Shown one piece after another: positions 1 through 5,728 of a stretch of DNA of 6,307 nt. Every line of letters begins with the position of its first letter. Within the stretch, counting starts at the first letter, position 1. The notes beneath the pieces are model-generated. The model saw nothing but the letters and a program-made list of their open reading frames with translations, searched no databases and was not told the DNA's origin. This DNA comes from Candidatus Parvarchaeota archaeon. Lineage in GTDB: Archaea > Micrarchaeota > Micrarchaeia > Anstonellales > VGKX01. The position numbers were made by a program, and so were the translations under genes. Location of the stretch: the NCBI GenBank assembly GCA_016866895.1, contig VGKX01000065.1, positions 1 through 6,307 of the forward strand, read 5' to 3'.

Positions 1-774
1 TTCCAGTCAGTCACCCCAAAGTGCTACTTGTTTCGTGATAATCAATCCCCGCCTGCCTCATCCTCTCAGGTTTTTATTGGCAAAAAGGAGCTGCTTGAAT
101 CGACCCCGGGGTTTGTGTCGGTGATTGTCTACAACAACAATCAGTTCAAATCACTTTGCGCTTCTGACCCAAAATCCGTCAACGAGGGGATAGGCACGCT
201 TTACATGCACACCTGGCTGCTGCAGCTTTTAGGCTGCGCTTTAAGGGAAACAGAAGACAAAAAGCCGCAGGCCGTGGCTCAAAACAAAAACCCCCAGGTC
301 CCGGCCCATAAAACCGGCAAGCAGGCAGCTCCAGTGCGCCTTTCGGATGTCCTTGTTGTTGAAACCCGCTCGGCAACCCATATAAAAGACGCAAACAGGC
401 AGCTGCTTTTCATGTTTGACACCCTGAAAATCCACATCCTTAATGTCAAGTTTTCGCTTCTTGGAAAATACTTTGGACGGGAAAACCTCCCAATGTTTTT
501 CAGGCAGCTTGCAAGCAGATATTTCCGCGCAGTTTTCAACATAATACTTGCAAGGAAATTCAGAAAGGCGGGCTTTGACATGCCGATTGCAAAGCATTTG
601 GTGGCATCCCACCCATTTGCCTTTCCGCTTCTGCTGCTCCCATATGCCGCAATCACCCTTCTGCCAGTGCTTTTTTCCAGGGCAACCTACGTGCTATTCA
701 AAAACCTGCTTTTAATCATTCATGCAACAACCGAGTACGAAGTGCACTTGTCTGAAAGCAGGTGGAAGCCATGA
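1..774 (+). CDS. Membrane-associated protein of unknown function, 3' part (5' end outside window)
   Basis: The reading frame is open from base 1 to the TGA at 772-774, so about 257 C-terminal residues are present and the true start probably lies upstream; the TTG at 28 is only a nominal start. I do not recognise the family. Counted from base 1, the first part is soluble, with a short beta-like stretch (VSVIVYNNNQF). A Lys/Gln/Pro-rich, low-complexity stretch follows (KKPQAVAQNKNPQVPAHKTG), probably a linker. Then comes a basic, amphipathic stretch (KIHILNVKFSLLGKYFGREN and following residues), and a strongly hydrophobic region near the C terminus (FPLLLLPYAAITLLPVLF, then YVLFKNLLLIIH), which suggests one or two membrane-associated helices. 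Its stop overlaps the next ORF (ATGA), and a glycosyltransferase follows, so a role in the same surface-glycan pathway is likely. It could be the tail of a glycosyltransferase or other lipid-linked sugar enzyme, but no catalytic motif is visible here. Confidence 0.7.
   Translation, partial: FQSVTPKCYLFRDNQSPPASSSQVFIGKKELLESTPGFVSVIVYNNNQFKSLCASDPKSVNEGIGTLYMHTWLLQLLGCALRETEDKKPQAVAQNKNPQVPAHKTGKQAAPVRLSDVLVVETRSATHIKDANRQLLFMFDTLKIHILNVKFSLLGKYFGRENLPMFFRQLASRYFRAVFNIILARKFRKAGFDMPIAKHLVASHPFAFPLLLLPYAAITLLPVLFSRATYVLFKNLLLIIHATTEYEVHLSESRWKP
760..764 (+). promoter_or_regulatory. Shine-Dalgarno site for the 43-codon ORF
   Basis: AGGTG lies inside the end of the upstream gene, 6 bases before the ATG at 771. 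It matches part of the archaeal 16S 3'-end complement (AGGAGGTGAT) and supports translation from 771. Confidence 0.45.
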
Positions 775-902
775 TAAAAGTTGACAGACAATGTGACTTG
801 CAAACTGCAGCCATGCAAACTGCAGCCATGCAAACATTATTTATCCAGGATGCGAAAATAACCTGGGCGCAGATGCTTGATTTAGATGGTGTTTTGTTTT
901 GA
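771..902 (+). CDS. Small coupled ORF (43 codons), hypothetical, with MQTAA repeat
   Basis: This short ORF fills the gap between two longer genes. Its ATG (771-773) overlaps the upstream TGA as ATGA, and its TGA (900-902) overlaps the downstream TTG start as TTGA. AGGTG at 760-764 lies 6 bases before the ATG and matches the archaeal anti-Shine-Dalgarno. The peptide starts MIKVDRQCDLQTAAMQTAAM and ends QMLDLDGVLF. A 15-base tandem repeat encodes MQTAA units in frame. No signal peptide, membrane segment or known domain is visible. It may be a real small protein, a leader peptide that carries ribosomes from the upstream gene to the next one, or a decayed remnant. The double 4-base overlap argues for translation; the small size and repeat argue for caution. 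The frame and junctions are seen directly; the function is unknown. Confidence 0.45.
   Translation: MIKVDRQCDLQTAAMQTAAMQTLFIQDAKITWAQMLDLDGVLF
800..835 (+). repeat. 15-bp tandem repeat, about 2.4 copies
   Basis: The unit GCAAACTGCAGCCAT occurs at 800-814 and 815-829, followed by a partial copy GCAAAC at 830-835. Copies are identical. The period is a multiple of three, so the repeat stays in frame in the small ORF at 771-902 and encodes (MQTAA) units. It probably arose by slippage or local duplication. Confidence 0.9.
834..843 (+). promoter_or_regulatory. Possible TATA box upstream of the GT-B gene
   Basis: The sequence CATTATTTAT after the tandem repeat is TATA-like. Used as a TATA box, it would place a transcript start near 864, giving a leader of about 35 bases that includes the GGTG at 888-891. 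It could be a secondary promoter inside the coupled unit. Weak evidence: one AT-rich stretch only. Confidence 0.25.
888..891 (+). promoter_or_regulatory. Shine-Dalgarno site deciding the TTG start at 899
   Basis: GGTG sits 7 bases before TTG 899 in GATGGTGTTTTGTTTTG. No ATG or GTG is available upstream in this frame: a stop lies at 878-880. The site therefore supports TTG as the start over the internal GTG at 914. Confidence 0.45.
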
Positions 903-2080
903 AAGTTTATTTTGTGTTCTTTGACTCAATAAGCCCGGGAAAGCGCGGCAACTTCCTGTTTTCAGGCTGGCAGAACAGGGTTTCAAAAGAATTCAAGAAG
1001 TACCACCCTGAAATTGAGGTTCATGTGGTGCAGCCAGAGCGGCTGCTTGCAAAGGAATACCATTTTACCGACGAGCTTCTTATCCACCACCACCTTTTTC
1101 CGGCCCTGCCGCTTCTATTTGGCCATGACTTGTCCCTGGGGCTTCTCTCATTCGTGCGCAAGGCGGCACGGGAAAAATGCATAATCATCCTGTTTGAGTA
1201 TCACACCCTGCAAAATCTTTTCATTGCCAGATTTCTGAAGGGCAACTCAAAGCTGATTGGCCAGCAGCTAGGCGGCCTGCCCTTTGAGATTAAGGCGCAG
1301 TACAGGCGCGACTGGGGGGCGCTCAACAGGGCCTTTGCAAAATTTGCGTCTGGCTTTGAGCTTGCCTGGTTAAAGAAAATCGACTACTTCATAACAAACT
1401 CGTCTGCCGAGAAGGAGTGGCTTGTCTCAAGGATCAGAGCCGCCCCAAAAAACATCGAGATAGTCCAGATGGGTGTTGATTTCGAGCGGAACACGCCGCC
1501 AAATGACAAGCACGAGGCAAAAGCCAAGCTAGGCCTTGACCCCAAAAAAAAGCACGTGATGTGCTATGGCGGGGTGGGCAAGGGCTCCCTTGTGCTTCTT
1601 GAGGCCGTAGGAAAAATCAATGACCCAAATACAGTTGCCATGCTTGTGGACCCAGATTCGCAAACTGAAAAGACGGCAGGAGCACTTGGCAGCAGGGCTG
1701 TTGTCTTCAAGTCTGTAAGCAACATGCCTGATTGCATCAGGGCAGCGGACTTGCTTGTAAGCCTGTGGGAGGGTGTTGTTCCTGGCAAGTGCTGGCATGG
1801 CATTGGCCTTGTGCTTGCTGAGGCAATGGCATGCAACATACCAGTAATTGCAAACACTCTTGGCGACTATGACCTGCTTTCAGGAAAAAAGCCCTATCTT
1901 GGGCCAGAGTTTTACTTTTCCGGAACCGACTCAAATCTTCTTGCCTCAAAAATCGGGGAAATCTTATCCAAGCCGGGTAAAAATCCCTATCCTGCGCTCA
2001 GGGAAAAAATGCTGCTGTTCCACGACTGGGAAAAAAAGGCGGACAACCTGGCAGAAGTTTGCAAGCACCTGTTGGGGTAA
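899..2080 (+). CDS. Glycosyltransferase, GT-B fold, group 1/GT4-like
   Basis: A 393-residue protein, usual for a GT-B glycosyltransferase, which transfers a sugar from a nucleotide donor to an acceptor on the cytoplasmic side of the membrane. The N-terminal Rossmann domain opens with MKVYFVFFDS. The inter-domain region contains IDYFITNSSAEKEWL (161-175), then IEIVQMGVDFE (186-196), the counterpart of the common V-x-N-G-V-D segment. The C-terminal domain holds YGGVGKGS (223-230) and GIGLVLAEAMACNIPVIA (301-318), a typical donor-binding motif. Unusually, the first Glu of the EX7E motif is His300, with Glu308 kept. The TTG start follows GGTG and overlaps the stop of the small ORF upstream as TTGA, so translation is probably coupled. 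Donor and acceptor cannot be told. No membrane segment is evident; binding to the membrane would be peripheral. Family assignment is firm, specificity is not. Confidence 0.88.
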   Translation: MKVYFVFFDSISPGKRGNFLFSGWQNRVSKEFKKYHPEIEVHVVQPERLLAKEYHFTDELLIHHHLFPALPLLFGHDLSLGLLSFVRKAAREKCIIILFEYHTLQNLFIARFLKGNSKLIGQQLGGLPFEIKAQYRRDWGALNRAFAKFASGFELAWLKKIDYFITNSSAEKEWLVSRIRAAPKNIEIVQMGVDFERNTPPNDKHEAKAKLGLDPKKKHVMCYGGVGKGSLVLLEAVGKINDPNTVAMLVDPDSQTEKTAGALGSRAVVFKSVSNMPDCIRAADLLVSLWEGVVPGKCWHGIGLVLAEAMACNIPVIANTLGDYDLLSGKKPYLGPEFYFSGTDSNLLASKIGEILSKPGKNPYPALREKMLLFHDWEKKADNLAEVCKHLLG

Positions 2081-2087
2081 GCAAGGC

Positions 2088-2097
2088 AAAAGAAAAA
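2088..2097 (-). terminator. Oligo-T terminator for the minus-strand GT2 gene
   Basis: Read on the minus strand, TTTTTCTTTT follows the stop of the glycosyltransferase at 2127-3503 by about 30 bases, without a hairpin. Archaeal termination commonly uses such T-runs. It lies in the 46-base gap between two convergent genes. Confidence 0.4.
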
Positions 2098-2126
2098 GTT
2101 GGCTGCAACAAGGCACAGATCTCTTC

Positions 2127-3503
2127 TCATTTTTTCATATTTATTACGCCCTTGTAAAAAGCCTCAAGCATCCTTGAAAGGTTTTTTGGCATTGGGGGAT
2201 AGCTTCCATCCGCCATAAGCCGTAAAAGCGAGGCTGCAGCAAGAAGGGGAATGGCTGCGGCTGCAGCTGCTGCCAATGCGGCCCCGGCAAAAACCCAAAA
2301 GACGCTTCTATTCCACGCATACAATTTTTCCTTGTAAAGCACCGGCTTTGCAAACATCATGTATGGCATGAAAAAATAGTACTTGTCCAGGAATTTTTCA
2401 GTCGGCCCGAAATAATCCCCCTTGATGAAAAACAGCTGCGCAAAGCGCTTTACAAGAAACAGGTTTTCCCCGATTTTTGTCATTATGCCCTCGTCCCTGT
2501 TTCTCTCCATGAAATACAGGGTTCTTTGGTTCTTGCCCTTAACACCAGACTGCCAGTCTTGTCTATCCTGTCCATCTCCAATATCGGCAGCAATCCCAAC
2601 CATTCCCTGCCTTGCAGCCGCCTGAGGTATTGAAAACATCTCGGAGTCCCTGTATCTTTTGCCAAAGTTCAAAAGCAGCCCGTCAAAGGCTGCCCTGATT
2701 AGCGGCCTGCAGGCTCCAAGGGAGAAAATGAAATAGTACGTGAACCAGAAGAAAAGCCGCGCAGTGTAGAGGGCCGCGCTTTTGAGCTTGAGCTTTTCAA
2801 GGCTGTACCTGATGACAAGCAGGTATGCTGCAAACAAAGCCCGGTGGTAGTAGAGATATTTGACCCCTCTGCCTGCCATGTCCACAAGCGTGTTGTTTGT
2901 CAGCGGGTGCACTGTCTTGGCCGACTTGTCCAAAACCATCAGGCCGGCAAGCTCGAGTCTGTGCATGTACTCAAAGTCCTCCCCTCCCTTGAAAAAAAGC
3001 ACGTACTCAAACCCCGCCTTTTCAAACACGCTTCTTGGCGCAACCCCGTACCTGTTGATAAAGTAAAGCTCGCGCACGCCGTCCTCGTATGAAACCGGGA
3101 AGACCGCTTTTTGCTCCTTTTGCGAGCGCTCCACAATCCTCTCAATAAGGTTGTCGGAGTCAGGATAGCAGTCCGCGTCTGCGTTGATTACAAATTCATA
3201 GCCAAGGGTGTAGCCGATGACCTGCCCTATCCCAAACCCGCCAGACGAGCCAAGCGGAAAAACTTCTTCGTAAAATATCAGGTTCAGCTTTTCAGGTGCG
3301 GCTTTTGGCGAATCGCCAATAACAATCACGTCAAAGTCAGCCCGTGTTTGTCTGACTAGAAGCTTCAAATGCTCTTCAAGGAGGCCGGAGGACTTCCCCG
3401 ATGGGATTACAAGGGCTATGGGGTTTTTTTTCACCCCGCTTTTCCTTACAACAAGCCTGCCCAGGATTTCTTCAATGTTTTTCGAGTTTTCCAAAAATAC
3501 CAA
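2127..3503 (-). CDS. Membrane-associated glycosyltransferase family 2
   Basis: A 458-residue GT-A fold enzyme. The N-terminal strand IALVIPS (29-35) begins the nucleotide-binding domain. PLGSSGGFGIG (83-93) resembles the glycine-rich stretch of galactofuranosyl- and rhamnosyltransferase-type GT2 proteins. The metal-binding DXD motif is NADAD (Asp109, Asp111). GGEDFEY (173-179) carries the likely acid/base Asp176, and TVHPLTNN (197-204) supplies a late His. Hydrophobic segments follow: roughly 249-265 and an alanine-rich helix at 402-428 that includes seven consecutive Ala, so the C-terminal half is probably membrane-anchored. Residues 298-340 form a Gly/Asp/Gln-rich insert that looks disordered. 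The start is uncertain: TTG 3503 is the first candidate after the upstream stop, has no Shine-Dalgarno, and lies about 25 bases from a TATA-like box; the TTG three codons further in is an alternative. The sugar and acceptor are unknown. It is convergent with the GT-B gene and divergent from the second GT2. Confidence 0.85.
   Translation of the reverse strand: MVFLENSKNIEEILGRLVVRKSGVKKNPIALVIPSGKSSGLLEEHLKLLVRQTRADFDVIVIGDSPKAAPEKLNLIFYEEVFPLGSSGGFGIGQVIGYTLGYEFVINADADCYPDSDNLIERIVERSQKEQKAVFPVSYEDGVRELYFINRYGVAPRSVFEKAGFEYVLFFKGGEDFEYMHRLELAGLMVLDKSAKTVHPLTNNTLVDMAGRGVKYLYYHRALFAAYLLVIRYSLEKLKLKSAALYTARLFFWFTYYFIFSLGACRPLIRAAFDGLLLNFGKRYRDSEMFSIPQAAARQGMVGIAADIGDGQDRQDWQSGVKGKNQRTLYFMERNRDEGIMTKIGENLFLVKRFAQLFFIKGDYFGPTEKFLDKYYFFMPYMMFAKPVLYKEKLYAWNRSVFWVFAGAALAAAAAAAIPLLAAASLLRLMADGSYPPMPKNLSRMLEAFYKGVINMKK
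2130..2135 (+). terminator. Possible oligo-T terminator for the GT-B gene
   Basis: Six T on the plus strand, followed by an AT-rich stretch (CATATTTATTA), about 50 bases after the stop at 2080. It overlaps the last codons of the convergent gene. No stem-loop precedes it. Plausible as an archaeal T-run terminator, but the run also simply encodes the Lys codons of the opposing gene. Confidence 0.3.
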
Positions 3504-3521
3504 GCCCTGCGACTTAATAAC

Positions 3522-3534
3522 ATACTTTTAATTA
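3522..3534 (-). promoter_or_regulatory. TATA-like box for the minus-strand GT2 gene
   Basis: On the minus strand, TAATTAAAAGTAT is centred about 25 bases before TTG 3503. This is the spacing expected if transcription begins at or next to the start codon, so the gene is probably leaderless. The region 3504-3603 holds both divergent promoters. Confidence 0.4.
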
Positions 3535-3539
3535 TGCAT

Positions 3540-3582
3540 TTTTTAACCGGGTTTTATCTTTGAATTGCAATACTTTTTAACC
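3540..3582 (+). repeat. Direct repeat TTTTTAACC in the divergent promoter region
   Basis: TTTTTAACC occurs at 3540-3548 and again at 3574-3582, an offset of 34 bases. The second copy coincides with the proposed TATA box of the plus-strand GT2 gene. The first may be a regulator half-site, an alternative TATA box or chance in AT-rich DNA. Confidence 0.4.
3571..3580 (+). promoter_or_regulatory. TATA-like box for the plus-strand GT2 gene
   Basis: TACTTTTTAA is centred about 27 bases before ATG 3604 and is preceded by a purine-containing GCAA that could serve as a BRE. The spacing predicts a transcript starting at or within a few bases of the ATG. No Shine-Dalgarno sequence lies before the ATG, which agrees with a leaderless message. 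Confidence 0.5.
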
Positions 3583-3603
3583 CCATTTCCCAAATACCCT
3601 CTC

Positions 3604-4605
3604 ATGGGCGTTTCCCTAATCTGCACTGTGCTCAACGAGCAGGCAAGCATTGAGAGGCTCTTGCGCTCAGTCTATTCGCAAACAAGAAAGCCCGACGAGT
3701 TCATCATTGTTGACGGCGGCTCCAGGGACGGCACTGTGGAGACAATAAGAGCGTTTTTCTCCAGGAACAAATCCAAGGGCATTGATTCAAGAGTCATTGT
3801 GGAAAAAGGCGCAAACATAGCCCGCGGCAGGAACGTGGCTATAGGGAACGCAAGGCACCAAATCATTGCAATTTGCGACGGGGGAGTAAGCTTTGGGGAA
3901 GACTGGCTTGAAAAACTGGTGCGGCCACTTGAGCAAGATGCAAGCGCGGACATTTCAGCAGGTGTTTATACCGGTGGAAACCCCCAAACTTTTTTTGAGA
4001 GGGCAAGCGTAGAGCTTCTCTATCCAAAAATCAGCAGGCTTAAGGATGGCTGGGCGCCTTCAAGCCGAAGCGAGGCATACAGAAAAAAAGTCTGGGAAAA
4101 AACAGGCGGCTATCCGGAGTTCCTCTACACTGCAGAGGACACTGTTTTCCATGAAAAGTGCAACAAGCTTGGTTTTGTCTTCAAGCTTGCCAAAAACGCT
4201 GCGGTTGCCTGGCCGCCGCGAAACACGCCATCCAAGCTTTTCAAGCAGTACTACCTGTATGCTAAGGGAAACGCCCAGTGCCTGCTAATACTTAGGTGGC
4301 CTTATAACAAACGCCTTCTCCTGCTTCTTGCTTTCTTTGTCGCTGAATTTTTTCTTTTAATATTTTCCAGTCAAACGTTCTTTTCACTCCCCCTGCAGTG
4401 GATTCTTGCACCAATAGCCCCGCTAATCGTGCTCTTTGGCATGTTTTTTGCGCTGGCATTAAAGTTCAAGTCATTTGGCATGGCTGTCGCAGGAGTCCAA
4501 ATAATAGTAATCACAAATGCCGCCCATTTTGCAGGCATTGCAGGGGGCATCCTTCAGGGAATCAAAAACAAGCTCAACGGAAATCTTGCCAAACATTGGC
4601 TTTAA
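3604..4605 (+). CDS. Glycosyltransferase family 2 with C-terminal membrane helices
   Basis: From ATG 3604 the protein has 333 residues. I prefer this start because MGVSLICTVLNEQ is the normal beginning of a GT2 domain and a TATA-like box sits 27 bases upstream; the frame is open to TTG 3565, which would overlap that box. Motifs in order: VLNEQASIERLLRSVYSQT (nucleotide-binding loop), IIVDGGSRDGT (34-44, uracil/nucleotide-binding Asp), ARGRNVAI (73-80), then AICDGGVSF (89-97), where the usual DXD reads Asp92-Gly-Gly, and LYTAEDTVFHEK (175-186) with the probable catalytic Asp179. About three hydrophobic segments follow (237-255, 267-286, 291-317), so the enzyme is a membrane protein with its catalytic domain in the cytoplasm. 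It likely extends a lipid-linked or surface glycan. Donor unknown. It converges with the sugar kinase gene across only 25 bases. Confidence 0.88.
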   Translation: MGVSLICTVLNEQASIERLLRSVYSQTRKPDEFIIVDGGSRDGTVETIRAFFSRNKSKGIDSRVIVEKGANIARGRNVAIGNARHQIIAICDGGVSFGEDWLEKLVRPLEQDASADISAGVYTGGNPQTFFERASVELLYPKISRLKDGWAPSSRSEAYRKKVWEKTGGYPEFLYTAEDTVFHEKCNKLGFVFKLAKNAAVAWPPRNTPSKLFKQYYLYAKGNAQCLLILRWPYNKRLLLLLAFFVAEFFLLIFSSQTFFSLPLQWILAPIAPLIVLFGMFFALALKFKSFGMAVAGVQIIVITNAAHFAGIAGGILQGIKNKLNGNLAKHWL

Positions 4606-4630
4606 TCCGTTCAATTAACCAACTAATCCT

Positions 4631-5662
4631 TCAGGTCCTCCAGGAGACCATGCCTTCAGAGTCAAAATCAAAGTTCACAAGCTTGGCGTCTGCCTGCTCA
4701 AGCGACTTCATTATCCTCTTCCTGTCAGCTACATCACAAATAACATACAAAAACCCGCCGCCGCCTGCGCCTAGAAGCTTCCCGCCGTAAGCCCCGTTTT
4801 TCCTTGCAATCTCATAAAGCTTCTCAAACTCCGGGAATGTTACGCCAGGCAGCCTCTTTTTCTCAAGCCAGCTTGAGTGCAGCAGCCCTCCAAGCTCCTT
4901 TACATCGCCGCAAATAAGCGCGTCTTTCATCTGGTGGGCATAGTCCCTGATTTTCTTGAGGTACTCAATGCTCTCCCCCCCGGCCCTGATGTCCTCCTCT
5001 TTTTTCCTCTCAACGTCGTGCGCAAAGCTTTTTCGCGGAAACGAGGTTTCAAAAAGCATCATGGATGAGTGCCATTCGCAAAGCAAGTCCTCCTCAAGCC
5101 GAAGCGGGGATATCTTAATCTCGTTTTTCTCAAACTCAATGAAGTTGAAGCCGCCAAACACCGCAGCATACTGGTCCTGGTACCCCCCTGGCCTTGAAAG
5201 CATTTTCCTCTCAACGTTGTATGCTTCCTTTGCAAACCTGTCCCTGTTCATCATGGGCTTTCCTGATGCATTGAACATTGCGGCAAGAAGCGAGACAATC
5301 AAGGCCGAGGAGCCGGCAAGGCCCGAGTTTTTCGGGCTCATGGAATGTATCACAAGGGAGTAGCCCTCCTTGGGGTTGAGGCCGGCGATTTTCATTGCAG
5401 CCTTGACAACATCAATGTTGTCCTTCTTGCTAATGTCCAACTCAAGCTCCAGGCTGTCAAACGACCTCTCAATACCCCAGTCGTGGGAAACAATGTTTGT
5501 CTTTCCAGGCTTTGCCCTGCAAAGCTTTGTGTAAGAATAGAGGCTGATTGCGCTATTTAGCACCGCCCCGCCGTATTTTTCAAAAAATGCCGGCAGGTCG
5601 CTTCCGCCACCTCCAATGCCAATCCTGGATGGCGCCCTGGACTTGTAAATGACCTCCTCCAT
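4631..5662 (-). CDS. GHMP sugar kinase, D-glycero-D-manno-heptose 7-phosphate kinase-like (HddA-like)
   Basis: A 343-residue soluble GHMP kinase of usual length. It would phosphorylate a sugar or sugar phosphate at C1 with ATP, as HddA does in GDP-heptose synthesis. Motif 1 is RAPSRIGIGGGGSDLPAFF (9-27), close to the R-x-P-x-R-I-x-x-x-G-G-G-T-D of heptose and related sugar kinases. Motif 2, the ATP-binding loop, is PKNSGLAGSSAL (110-121), with Ala-Gly where Gly-Ser is usual. VERKML (150-155) and GGYQDQYAAVFGGFNF (159-174) supply the likely Mg2+-binding Glu151 and catalytic Asp163. Motif 3 is KLLGAGGGGFLYV (295-307). The ATG is leaderless-like, with a TATA box 26 bases upstream. Other sugar 1-kinases share these motifs, so the heptose substrate is inferred. 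No isomerase, phosphatase or nucleotidyltransferase partner lies in the window. It diverges from a nucleotide-sugar epimerase gene, which agrees with supplying activated sugar to the glycosyltransferases. Confidence 0.87.
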   Translation of the reverse strand: MEEVIYKSRAPSRIGIGGGGSDLPAFFEKYGGAVLNSAISLYSYTKLCRAKPGKTNIVSHDWGIERSFDSLELELDISKKDNIDVVKAAMKIAGLNPKEGYSLVIHSMSPKNSGLAGSSALIVSLLAAMFNASGKPMMNRDRFAKEAYNVERKMLSRPGGYQDQYAAVFGGFNFIEFEKNEIKISPLRLEEDLLCEWHSSMMLFETSFPRKSFAHDVERKKEEDIRAGGESIEYLKKIRDYAHQMKDALICGDVKELGGLLHSSWLEKKRLPGVTFPEFEKLYEIARKNGAYGGKLLGAGGGGFLYVICDVADRKRIMKSLEQADAKLVNFDFDSEGMVSWRT

Positions 5663-5682
5663 GCTATTATTTCAAGAGGAGC

Positions 5683-5692
5683 CTTATTATAG
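5683..5692 (-). promoter_or_regulatory. TATA box for the GHMP kinase gene
   Basis: On the minus strand CTATAATAAG is centred about 26 bases before ATG 5662, so transcription should start at the ATG. No Shine-Dalgarno sequence precedes the ATG. This is the clearest of the leaderless promoter candidates here. Confidence 0.55.
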
Positions 5693-5702
5693 CTTTATTT
5701 TG
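5693..5702 (+). promoter_or_regulatory. Possible TATA box for the epimerase gene
   Basis: CTTTATTTTG lies about 40 bases before ATG 5739 and would put the transcript start near 5722-5724. The adjoining TTATTATAG (5684-5692) is an alternative that would give a leader of about 27 bases. Either way the divergent promoters share a 76-base gap. Confidence 0.35.
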
Positions 5703-5724
5703 CAATTATTTCAACAGATTTCCC

Positions 5725-5728
5725 GGAG
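5725..5728 (+). promoter_or_regulatory. Shine-Dalgarno-like GGAG before ATG 5739
   Basis: GGAG with a 10-base spacer to ATG 5739. It is the best ribosome-binding candidate among the three possible starts of the epimerase gene, although the spacing is on the long side. Confidence 0.3.

Noticed and set aside
279..656. Long open frame on the minus strand opposite the first gene.
   Set aside because: It lies wholly within a convincing plus-strand frame, its peptide has no recognisable domain, and it has no start signal; it is an antisense shadow.
800..835. Short repeats as a CRISPR-like array.
   Set aside because: The copies are directly adjacent with no spacers, the unit is only 15 bases, and no cas gene is present.
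873..902. MLDLDGVLF at the end of the small ORF resembles motif I of HAD phosphatases (DxDGV/T).
   Set aside because: The frame stops immediately after it, and the following bases in that frame contain a stop within about ten codons and no HAD motifs. Chance, or at most an undetectable remnant.
881..935. A frameshift joining the small ORF to the GT-B gene as one protein.
   Set aside because: MKVYFVFFDS is already a natural beginning for a GT-B Rossmann domain, and the small ORF adds nothing that the family needs.
1848..2177. Plus-strand frame overlapping the end of the GT-B gene and extending past it.
   Set aside because: Its peptide looks like random translation (Lys/Ser/Pro-rich), and it overlaps the conserved C-terminal domain of the GT-B gene and the end of the opposing gene.
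3565..3603. TTG 3565 as the start of the plus-strand GT2, adding 13 residues.
   Set aside because: The added stretch overlaps the TATA-like box, and family members start close to the MGVSLICTVLNE strand; ATG 3604 fits better.
4606..4630. Terminator between the convergent GT2 and kinase genes.
   Set aside because: The 25-base gap has no T-run on either strand and no clear stem-loop, so I do not call one.
4398..4790. Plus-strand frame spanning the junction between the GT2 and kinase genes.
   Set aside because: It overlaps two well-supported genes, shows no domain, and lacks a start signal.
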